From JASUTC01 sp035447925 (GTDB taxonomy: Bacteria; Thermotogota; Thermotogae; MWEM01): a DNA stretch of 22,387 nucleotides. The stretch's first letter is position 1, and every line of letters starts with the position of its first letter. Below the pieces are notes generated by a model. The model was given only the letters and a program-made list of their open reading frames with translations. It was not told the origin of the DNA and searched no databases. The stretch is from positions 1 through 22,387 of the forward strand of contig DAOTHY010000031.1 of assembly GCA_035447925.1 (NCBI GenBank). Reading direction: 5' to 3'. The position numbers and the translations under genes are program-made. Shown one piece after another: positions 14,900 to 21,533 of the stretch.

Positions 14900-15796
14900 T
14901 CAGCCTTTGAATTGAGATACCGCTTTTCGGATAAATCCCTCATGCTTTTCCAACAACGCTTCGGCACGGGGGGTATCGACCTCCAAAAGCAGACGGACGA
15001 TCGCAACTTTGACCTTCCAATGACATTCTTCCAGAGTCATTCGTGCTTTACTGCTTTCCACACCGGTAATCTCACAGACCATATTTGTTGCCCTCACTTT
15101 CAACTTTTCGTTTAAGGTGAGGACGTCCACCATGTGATTACCGTAAACCTTTCCCTGTTTGATCATGGTAGCTGTGCTAATCATATTGAGTACCATTTTT
15201 TGTGAGGTTCCAGCTTTCAAACGTGTTGAACCGGTAATCACTTCCGGGCCGGTTACGATTTTGATCACATTATCTGCATACCCTGATAGTTCGGGATTCT
15301 CTACATTGGCAATTAACACTGTTGCAGCTCCTTTTTGGGAAGCGTATTCAAGTGCACCTTTAACAAACGGGGTACGTCCGCTGGCTGTAATGCCAATTAA
15401 AATATCTTTCTCATTGACTTCTAATCTATCCAGTTCTTTCTTTGCCTCTACTTCACTATCTTCAACGGCTTCAAGGCTTCTGTAAACAGCCTCCTTTCCT
15501 CCGGCCATCACATAAGAAAACTCTTCGGATGTGGCATTAAATGTGGGAACAGTTTCAACTGCATCGACAATCGCAAGTCTGCCGCTTGTACCAGCACCCA
15601 AATAAATGATTCGCCCGCCCTTTTTATGTGCGGCAATACATTTTTGTACCACGCACTCAATATCAGGAAGGGCTTCCCGAATGCAAAGCGGGACGGTTGC
15701 ATCCTCTTCATTCATTGTCTTTAGTATTTCTTCTACAGACATAGAATCAATATTGACTGTCTTTGGATTGCCACGTTCAGTATCCAGATTCTTCAA
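14900..15796 (-). CDS. murQ: N-acetylmuramic acid 6-phosphate etherase
   Basis: A SIS-domain lyase/hydrolase of 298 residues. It removes the D-lactyl ether from MurNAc-6-phosphate, giving GlcNAc-6-phosphate and D-lactate. The SIS motif G-A-G-T-S-G-R-L is near residues 67-74. The two catalytic glutamates known from E. coli MurQ have counterparts in D-A-V-E-T-V-P-T and E-A-V-E-D. I-T-A-S-G-R-T-P and G-S-T-R-L-K-A-G-T-S-Q-K are also present. I prefer the TTG at 15796 because GGGAA is 9 bases upstream and translation begins M-K-N-L-D-T-E-R; an in-frame GTG at 15805 sits against that site. It is first in a five-gene operon and has its own promoter. No MurP phosphotransferase gene is nearby, so free MurNAc is probably phosphorylated by MurK. 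Confidence 0.94.
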   Translation of the reverse strand: MKNLDTERGNPKTVNIDSMSVEEILKTMNEEDATVPLCIREALPDIECVVQKCIAAHKKGGRIIYLGAGTSGRLAIVDAVETVPTFNATSEEFSYVMAGGKEAVYRSLEAVEDSEVEAKKELDRLEVNEKDILIGITASGRTPFVKGALEYASQKGAATVLIANVENPELSGYADNVIKIVTGPEVITGSTRLKAGTSQKMVLNMISTATMIKQGKVYGNHMVDVLTLNEKLKVRATNMVCEITGVESSKARMTLEECHWKVKVAIVRLLLEVDTPRAEALLEKHEGFIRKAVSQFKG

Positions 15797-15833
15797 TGTC
15801 CTCACTTCCCTAATTTATTATAAATGTCATAAC

Positions 15834-15862
15834 ATTATACCAGTATTTATGAAATTAAGCAA
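15834..15862 (-). promoter_or_regulatory. Promoter of the murQ-murK-etfB-etfA-lctD operon
   Basis: On the minus strand, TTGCTT (15862 to 15857) is followed after 17 bases by TATAAT (15839 to 15834), with TG one base upstream (extended -10). The 16-base perfect palindrome AAAAAAATATTTTTTT (15872-15887) lies about 10 bases upstream of the -35 and could act as an UP element or a bent-DNA or regulator site. The predicted leader is about 30 bases. Confidence 0.65.
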
Positions 15863-15913
15863 ATCCACGCCAAAAAAATATTTTTTTGATTTATTTTCCA
15901 AATCAATCAATTT

Positions 15914-15942
15914 CTTTATGATGCTAGAAAAAATGTTATAAT
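15914..15942 (+). promoter_or_regulatory. Promoter of the diguanylate cyclase gene
   Basis: The extended -10 TGTTATAAT lies at 15934-15942. The -35 region (15914-15919, CTTTAT) is poor, so the promoter relies on the extended -10. Transcription would start near 15949, about 29 bases ahead of the ATG. GAGGAGT precedes the ATG at good spacing. Confidence 0.6.
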
Positions 15943-15977
15943 ATGTGAAACGTCATGGAAGATTATGAGGAGTATCG

Positions 15978-17765
15978 ATGGAAAAGGATAATAACGATTT
16001 CCGTATATATGCAGATTCAGCTCCATTTGCGACTTTGATTTACAATGATTCACAAAAATGGATATATGCCAACTTAGAATCTCAATTATTGACAGGGTTC
16101 AATGAAAGCGAACTGCTTTCGCAGTTTTTTTGGGAGATTGTAGCTCAAGACTATCAACCCCTCATCAAAGAGAGAGGTTTGTCAAGACTTGAAGGCCATT
16201 GGCCAAAGGACAAATATGAGATGCAAATCATTCAAAAGAACGGGGAACCAAAATGGATTGAAATTCACATGAACAAGATACAAATGGAAGGAAAGATGGC
16301 CATTATTGTGGGTGCAATCGATATCGATGTAAAAAAGAGAAACGAACTGGAGTTGATTAAAAGCCGCAAACAATATAAAATTCTCTCCGACAATCTCATT
16401 GAAGGCGTCATTCTGCTCAACAGCACATATACAATAGAATTCATCAATCCATCAGGACAACAAATATTCCAAAGAACCTCGGATCAAATGATTGGAAAGA
16501 ATATTACCCAAGCCTGTTTTTACGAACACCGCTTTAAGGTCATAAAACTTTTACAAAAAGCCAAAACATACGGTATATGCTCAGATGAATTCAACTTTAG
16601 CCATGAAAATTCTCTGTTATTGTTTGAAATTCATGTCAAATACCTTGAAAATGAAGACAAATACCTTCTGGTCATGCATGATATTACCGATCGAGAAATG
16701 GCGAGCAAAAACGAAAGCAATCTGGTAACACTTCAAAATACATTCATCAAGCTGGTCTCAGAAATTGTTAAATCCGGTATAGAAGAAGATACCTATTCAA
16801 GAGTCTTAAAAATGGCCATAGAAATTGTTCCCGGTGTTCAAGCCGGAAGTGTCCTGCTAAGAGATGGTGACTGTTACAGATTTGCTGCTGCCATTGGGTA
16901 CGATTTTTCTTTGCTGAAAAAACTCACATTGAAGGAGGATGAACTCCTTCAAACCAGTACTCACGACATTGGGATTATCAGAAATTTGAAGCAGCAGAAT
17001 GAAAAAAACTTCAATGATGACAGGGGCTATGTTCTGAATACTGCAGGAAGGACAGAAGAAATCAACGAAATGCTTTCGATCCCCATTGTCATTGATTCAA
17101 GGGTTGTAGCCTTTTTTAACCTGGACAATCTCGAAAGGAAGCCTAAAATAACCGATGAATCAATCAAAATGGCCCGGCTTTTTTCAGATGTGATAACGGC
17201 CATTATGCAAAAAAACCAATACGAGCAGACACTATCCATGAAAAACATCGAATTGAAAAAACTTTCCAACTACGACCCATTAACTAATCTGGTCAATCGA
17301 CGATTCTTATCAGAAAATATTTCACAATTGTTTCAGGAAGTAAAAAACACAGGCACCATCCTTTATTTACTGTATATCGACTTGAACAATTTTAAAAGCA
17401 TCAATGATAATTACGGCCATGAATTTGGCGACCTGCTTCTTGCTGCTTTTGGCGAGAGGATCAAAGAACGGGTCAGAAATGCAGACATGGTTTCCAGGAT
17501 CGGCGGTGATGAATTTCTGCTGCTTTTAACATCGTTGACGCATGAAGATATCATCAAATTTTTAAACCGATTTATCGACGAAATCAAAGAGCCCTTTATC
17601 GTCCAATCGAAAAAGTTCTATATCTCGGCCAGTATTGGAATTTCAAGATTTCCGGCGGATGGTGAAACCTTTAAAGAATTACTGAAGAAGGCGGATATGG
17701 CTATGTATTCAGCAAAAAATGAAAAGAAGCCCTATGAATTTTTTACCGCTTTTCACGATCAATAA
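15978..17765 (+). CDS. PAS-PAS-GAF-GGDEF protein, probable active diguanylate cyclase
   Basis: A soluble 595-residue signalling protein without transmembrane segments. It has two N-terminal PAS domains (about 10-125 and 130-240, the second ending H-D-I-T-D-R), a GAF domain (about 260-410), a short helical linker and a C-terminal GGDEF domain (about 430-590). The active site is intact: R-I-G-G-D-E-F (GGDEF at 509-513), with N-Y-G-H-E-F-G-D before it. The inhibitory I-site R-x-x-D (R500, D503) stands exactly five residues before it, so product feedback is expected. It should make c-di-GMP from two GTP in response to a cytoplasmic ligand or redox signal that I cannot name. It is divergent from the murQ operon and is followed by an HD-GYP gene 104 bases downstream. 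Confidence 0.92.
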   Translation: MEKDNNDFRIYADSAPFATLIYNDSQKWIYANLESQLLTGFNESELLSQFFWEIVAQDYQPLIKERGLSRLEGHWPKDKYEMQIIQKNGEPKWIEIHMNKIQMEGKMAIIVGAIDIDVKKRNELELIKSRKQYKILSDNLIEGVILLNSTYTIEFINPSGQQIFQRTSDQMIGKNITQACFYEHRFKVIKLLQKAKTYGICSDEFNFSHENSLLLFEIHVKYLENEDKYLLVMHDITDREMASKNESNLVTLQNTFIKLVSEIVKSGIEEDTYSRVLKMAIEIVPGVQAGSVLLRDGDCYRFAAAIGYDFSLLKKLTLKEDELLQTSTHDIGIIRNLKQQNEKNFNDDRGYVLNTAGRTEEINEMLSIPIVIDSRVVAFFNLDNLERKPKITDESIKMARLFSDVITAIMQKNQYEQTLSMKNIELKKLSNYDPLTNLVNRRFLSENISQLFQEVKNTGTILYLLYIDLNNFKSINDNYGHEFGDLLLAAFGERIKERVRNADMVSRIGGDEFLLLLTSLTHEDIIKFLNRFIDEIKEPFIVQSKKFYISASIGISRFPADGETFKELLKKADMAMYSAKNEKKPYEFFTAFHDQ

Positions 17766-17798
17766 TCCATGACCTTTGATCTTTTACAAAATCATACT

Positions 17799-17827
17799 TT
17801 AAGATTCTTGATAGATTGTGTTATAAT
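17799..17827 (+). promoter_or_regulatory. Promoter of the HD-GYP gene
   Basis: The -35 TTAAGA (17799-17804, four of six) is 17 bases from TATAAT (17822-17827), with TG one base upstream (extended -10). It lies in the 104-base gap after the diguanylate cyclase, so the phosphodiesterase can be expressed on its own. Confidence 0.65.
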
Positions 17828-17869
17828 GAATCAATGGTTTTCAATTAATTTTCCAGAGAGATGAGATGA

Positions 17870-20380
17870 ATGGTTCAAAAAGATTTTTTTGATTCCTTTA
17901 AATACTACAAGAACATTTATAGCAGTGCTTTGTTGGTCTATTTAAAGGATTTGGACGACAAGATACTCGTTTGCTCGGATTCTTTTGTTTCTTTCGTCAA
18001 TCAGGGCGAAAAATTTATGAACGAAAAAACCCTTGAAGGAAAAGCGGTAAGCGAAATTTTTGAAACTGATGCAAAAAAAATCATAGAAACAGACCGACAG
18101 ATCAAAGAATCAAGAAAAAGAGTAACCGTTGATGTGCACCTGCAAGCCAGAAACGGAAAGCAAAAATGGCTGAAACTTGAAAAGATGCCTTATTATGATT
18201 CCCAAGAAAAACTAACGGGTATTTTGGTGTTTGCTTTCGACATTACCGAGCAAATTTCCATCAAACTGCAAGCGGAACAACTTTATATCATATTAAATGC
18301 CCACCTGGTCACCGAAGAAATCCTGAAAAACACCTCCGATTTGGCTGATTTTCCTCAGCTGTTATCCGAAGCCCTTTCCTCTGCTCAATTATTTAAAGCG
18401 GTGATGATCGAATATCTATCCGATCAGCAGGACAATCCAGCCCAAGGTTATGCTTCATGGCACTCTCCAAACGGTAAACACCATCGTGTACAAACACATG
18501 ACAACATGTGTGAACAATGCCGTAATCTGATTTCTAAACGGGATTCAGCAGTTTATTTCGTGAAAGAACACGATTCAGCATGCCCATGGTCCGCAGAATT
18601 TGAGCATTCAAAGATTTTTGTTTCGAAACTTCAATACGGCTCAAAGCTGTATGGAACCCTTTGCGTTAAACTGGATGAAACATGGCTGTTCGAAAGCCAA
18701 ACCAACGAACTGTTGAATCAATTGGCCGGAAAGATTGCCTTTGGTTTTTATACCCTTCAAACTCAGGCACAAATCGCCCAAATCCAAAATGATATGGAAC
18801 GCCGACTCAGCATGTACAAGATTGCCTTAGATTCCATCAACGATGGGGTTTGGGATTGGAATTTAGAAACCAACAAAGTCTTTTTCAGCGATAAATATTA
18901 CACCATGCTGGGTTATTTACCCGGTGAATTTGAACCATCCTTTGATTCGTGGAAACGGCTCGTGCACCCGGAGGATTTAGAAGAGGCCTTGCGGATTATC
19001 AATCTCCACTTTGAAAGCAAACAAGAAGCCTATGAAGTTGAATTTCGAATGAAGACCAAGTCAAATCGTTATCAGTGGATACTCGGTAGGGGAAAAGTGT
19101 ACGAAAGGGACCAAATGGGGAATGCAAAGAAAATTGTCGGAACCCATGTGGATATCAGCGAATTAAAGCAAAAAGAAGAGGAACTGGCTGAGAAAAATCA
19201 GCAGTTAAAAAGTGTCAATGAAGAATTGCGTTCCAACAACGAAGAAATTATTCAGATGAACGAAGAGCTTGAGAAGCTTTATAGTGACCAAGAGGCACTC
19301 AATGAACAACTGAATCGAATTTTGAAACTGATGGGTCAGATTGCCTTGTTTGAAACCAGCGAGGAGGAATTTCTTGAAGAAGCGTTGGATCTGGCTATGA
19401 ACCTTGTTCCAACATCCAGCAGGGGAAGAATCCGAATGCTCAAAGAACAATCGTTCAAGCTATTGGCCACGGTCGGATTACCCCATGAAAGCATTCAGGC
19501 TGTTGAATTGAACAGCGAAAGCGTTTGTCAAATGAACAACTCAAAAATCATATCAAAAGATGATATCCACAACTATTATCTTTTTCAATCAGATCAACCT
19601 CCGTCAAACCTGTTAAAATTAAACGAAAGTATTATCACACCCATCAAATGGAACAACGTCGTGATTGGAAGCATTGAAATTGATAATCTCTATGAGTCTG
19701 ATGTGTTTAAAATTTCGGATATTAAAAAGATGGACAGTTTTGCCAATTTACTGTCTGTGTTCTATCGCCTGAGAAAATATATCAACGAGGAGGGGAAATT
19801 TCAAACCGATTTGATCTTGACGCTGGTTAAAGCCCTGGAATACTACGATGAATACACTCGTGGACATTCCGAGCGTGTGGCCAGATGGTCCGTTCAATTG
19901 GCAAAGGCTGTCGGTGTACCCCTTGAAGGTCAAAAAAAGATTTATTATGCCTCTTTAATGCACGACATTGGAAAGATTTTTGTCCAGCAATCCGTATTGA
20001 ACAAAATCAGTCCTTTAACCGAGCAAGAATATCAACTGATCCAAATCCATCCGGCAAAAAGTGCTGAGCTGATCAACAAGGTAGAAGGAATGGAAAGTTT
20101 CGCCAGAATCGTTCGCCATCACCATGAAAAGTACAATGGAAAAGGTTACCCTGATGGACTGACCGGAAAAGCTATCCCTTATTTTTCAAGAATCATTGCC
20201 GTTGCGGATGCCTATGATGCCATGACCAGTGAAAGGCCTTATCGCCGACCTTTATCCAGTGAGGAAGCCGCCAATGAATTGAGAAGATGCAAAGGCTCCC
20301 AGTTCGACCCCACACTTGTCGATCCCTTTATCGAACAGGTCATTTTAAGAAAGACAAGCAATAGCGATGAACCACGTTGA
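17870..20380 (+). CDS. PAS-GAF-PAS-GAF-HD-GYP protein, probable cyclic-di-GMP phosphodiesterase
   Basis: A soluble 836-residue sensor-effector. Order by eye: PAS (about 14-132), a GAF-like domain (about 140-305), PAS (about 315-435, ending G-T-H-V-D-I-S-E-L-K), a charged coiled coil (about 437-485), GAF (about 490-635) and HD-GYP (about 645-830). HD-GYP residues are complete: H666, H698-D699, the H-H-H-E block (750-753) and G-Y-P (759-761, followed by D-G). Such proteins hydrolyse c-di-GMP to pGpG or GMP using a di- or tri-iron centre. The first GAF-like domain carries a His/Cys group (H204, H205, H210, C214, C217, C238) that might bind metal or sense redox. The start at 17870 has a weak site (AGAGAG). 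Paired with the cyclase upstream, it could set opposing c-di-GMP levels. Confidence 0.92.
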   Translation: MVQKDFFDSFKYYKNIYSSALLVYLKDLDDKILVCSDSFVSFVNQGEKFMNEKTLEGKAVSEIFETDAKKIIETDRQIKESRKRVTVDVHLQARNGKQKWLKLEKMPYYDSQEKLTGILVFAFDITEQISIKLQAEQLYIILNAHLVTEEILKNTSDLADFPQLLSEALSSAQLFKAVMIEYLSDQQDNPAQGYASWHSPNGKHHRVQTHDNMCEQCRNLISKRDSAVYFVKEHDSACPWSAEFEHSKIFVSKLQYGSKLYGTLCVKLDETWLFESQTNELLNQLAGKIAFGFYTLQTQAQIAQIQNDMERRLSMYKIALDSINDGVWDWNLETNKVFFSDKYYTMLGYLPGEFEPSFDSWKRLVHPEDLEEALRIINLHFESKQEAYEVEFRMKTKSNRYQWILGRGKVYERDQMGNAKKIVGTHVDISELKQKEEELAEKNQQLKSVNEELRSNNEEIIQMNEELEKLYSDQEALNEQLNRILKLMGQIALFETSEEEFLEEALDLAMNLVPTSSRGRIRMLKEQSFKLLATVGLPHESIQAVELNSESVCQMNNSKIISKDDIHNYYLFQSDQPPSNLLKLNESIITPIKWNNVVIGSIEIDNLYESDVFKISDIKKMDSFANLLSVFYRLRKYINEEGKFQTDLILTLVKALEYYDEYTRGHSERVARWSVQLAKAVGVPLEGQKKIYYASLMHDIGKIFVQQSVLNKISPLTEQEYQLIQIHPAKSAELINKVEGMESFARIVRHHHEKYNGKGYPDGLTGKAIPYFSRIIAVADAYDAMTSERPYRRPLSSEEAANELRRCKGSQFDPTLVDPFIEQVILRKTSNSDEPR

Positions 20381-20404
20381 TATGAGATCGTTTTCATTCT
20401 TCTT

Positions 20405-20517
20405 CAGTAAGTGATCTAACCCCTTACTGTTATCGAAAAACCTCTTTTTTTTATCAAACCTTTTTGATACCTCGAATCAGCTCCGTACAATCTAAACGAA
20501 AAGGATGAGGTTTTTTT
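20405..20517 (+). promoter_or_regulatory. Intergenic hairpins and the cysteine synthase promoter
   Basis: A strong promoter has -35 TTGATA (20464-20469) and -10 TACAAT (20486-20491), spaced by 16 bases. The -35 is one arm of an inverted repeat TATCAAA-CCTT-TTTGATA (20452-20469), a candidate operator. Upstream is another hairpin, CAGTAAG (20405-20411) / CTTACTG (20423-20429). The segment AAAAACCTC (20436-20444) can pair with GAGGTTTTT (20507-20515, followed by TT), which could terminate read-through from the HD-GYP gene. I see no T-box or SAM riboswitch signature. Confidence 0.55.
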
Positions 20518-20545
20518 ACGTCAATATCTTTCGGAGCGTGATGAA

Positions 20546-21445
20546 ATGTATAAAAACATTTTACAAACTATCGGTGCAACCCCATTGGTCAGAATCAATA
20601 AACTGAATCAAAAAAGCCAAGTAGAACTGCTTGCGAAGATTGAAGGCACCAATCCCACCGGTAGCATAAAAGACCGAATTGCCCTAAAAATGATCGAACA
20701 GGCCGAAGCCTTGGGAACATTGGAGAAGGGCAAAACCATCATTGAACCAACTTCCGGTAACACCGGCATTGGTTTGGCGATGATCGGAGCTGTCAAAGGC
20801 TATTCAGTCGAAATTGTTATAAGTGAAAAAGTTTCTATCGAAAGGCGAAAAATGATTGAAGCCTTTGGTGCTAAAGTCACACTAACAGCAGCAGACGGGG
20901 GAACGGATGCGGCCATCAAAAAAGCAAAAGAGCTTGTTCAGCGCTATCCCGACAAATATTTTATGCCTTATCAGTTCTCCAATGAATACAACAAACTAGC
21001 TCACTATAAAACCACTGCCGAAGAGATATGGAAAGATACCAATGGGACGATCACCCATTTTGTTTCAGGAATCGGCACTTCAGGAACACTCATGGGAGTT
21101 GCCAAGGGACTTAAAGAAAACAATCCGAACATCAAAATTGTGGAAGCCCATCCGGTAAAAAATCACTATATACAAGGGTTAAAAAACATGGAAGAAGCCA
21201 TTATCCCTGAACTATATGATCCGTCTATTATTGACGAATCCATCATGGTTGAAAGCTGCGATGCCATTCAGATGGCCAGAAGAATCATTCTGGAAGAAGG
21301 TATTTTTGTTGGAATGAGCTCCGGTGCCGCAATGATTGCCGCTTTAGAAATCATTAAAAAATTGGATTCGGGAACAGTCGTTTGCATCTTTCCCGACCGG
21401 GGAGAAAAATACCTCAGCACCAATATGTTTTCCGACTGTGAGTAA
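20546..21445 (+). CDS. cysK: Cysteine synthase (O-acetylserine sulfhydrylase), CysK/CysM family
   Basis: A 299-residue PLP enzyme of fold type II that makes L-cysteine from O-acetyl-L-serine and sulfide in the cytoplasm. The PLP lysine lies in T-G-S-I-K-D-R, the substrate loop is P-T-S-G-N-T-G-I-G, and the phosphate-binding loop is G-T-S-G-T-L-M-G-V. The C-terminal part (H-Y-I-Q-G-L-K-N-M, then E-E-G-I-F-V-G-M-S-S-G-A-A and F-P-D-R-G-E-K-Y-L-S-T) is closer to CysM-type and archaeal-type cysteine synthases than to classical CysK, so the symbol is tentative. The ATG at 20546 has GGAG 9 bases upstream. It has its own promoter and no cysE beside it. Use of O-phosphoserine or cystathionine beta-synthase activity cannot be excluded. 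Confidence 0.9.
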   Translation: MYKNILQTIGATPLVRINKLNQKSQVELLAKIEGTNPTGSIKDRIALKMIEQAEALGTLEKGKTIIEPTSGNTGIGLAMIGAVKGYSVEIVISEKVSIERRKMIEAFGAKVTLTAADGGTDAAIKKAKELVQRYPDKYFMPYQFSNEYNKLAHYKTTAEEIWKDTNGTITHFVSGIGTSGTLMGVAKGLKENNPNIKIVEAHPVKNHYIQGLKNMEEAIIPELYDPSIIDESIMVESCDAIQMARRIILEEGIFVGMSSGAAMIAALEIIKKLDSGTVVCIFPDRGEKYLSTNMFSDCE

Positions 21446-21448
21446 AGA

Positions 21449-21471
21449 CCATTTCCTTTTTCGGGAAATGG
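21449..21471. terminator. Hairpin downstream of cysteine synthase, possible terminator
   Basis: The perfect 8-bp stem CCATTTCC (21449-21456) / GGAAATGG (21464-21471) has a 7-base loop and begins 3 bases after the cysteine synthase stop. The following bases (CCTTCGTTATT) are only weakly T-rich, so termination strength is uncertain. It lies between convergent genes. Confidence 0.55.
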
Positions 21472-21533
21472 CCTTCGTTATTGACAAACTAAACGATAGG
21501 CAGTGCTTTCAAACACAGGCACTTCAAAAATGA

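Noticed and set aside
15872..15887. A7-TA-T7 palindrome as a terminator
   Set aside because: It is purely A/T, without a GC stem, and lies upstream of both divergent genes rather than downstream of any.
20381..20545. Riboswitch or T-box ahead of the cysteine synthase
   Set aside because: No T-box (AGGGTGG) or SAM-riboswitch consensus is present, and the promoter sits so far downstream that the transcribed leader is only about 50 bases.
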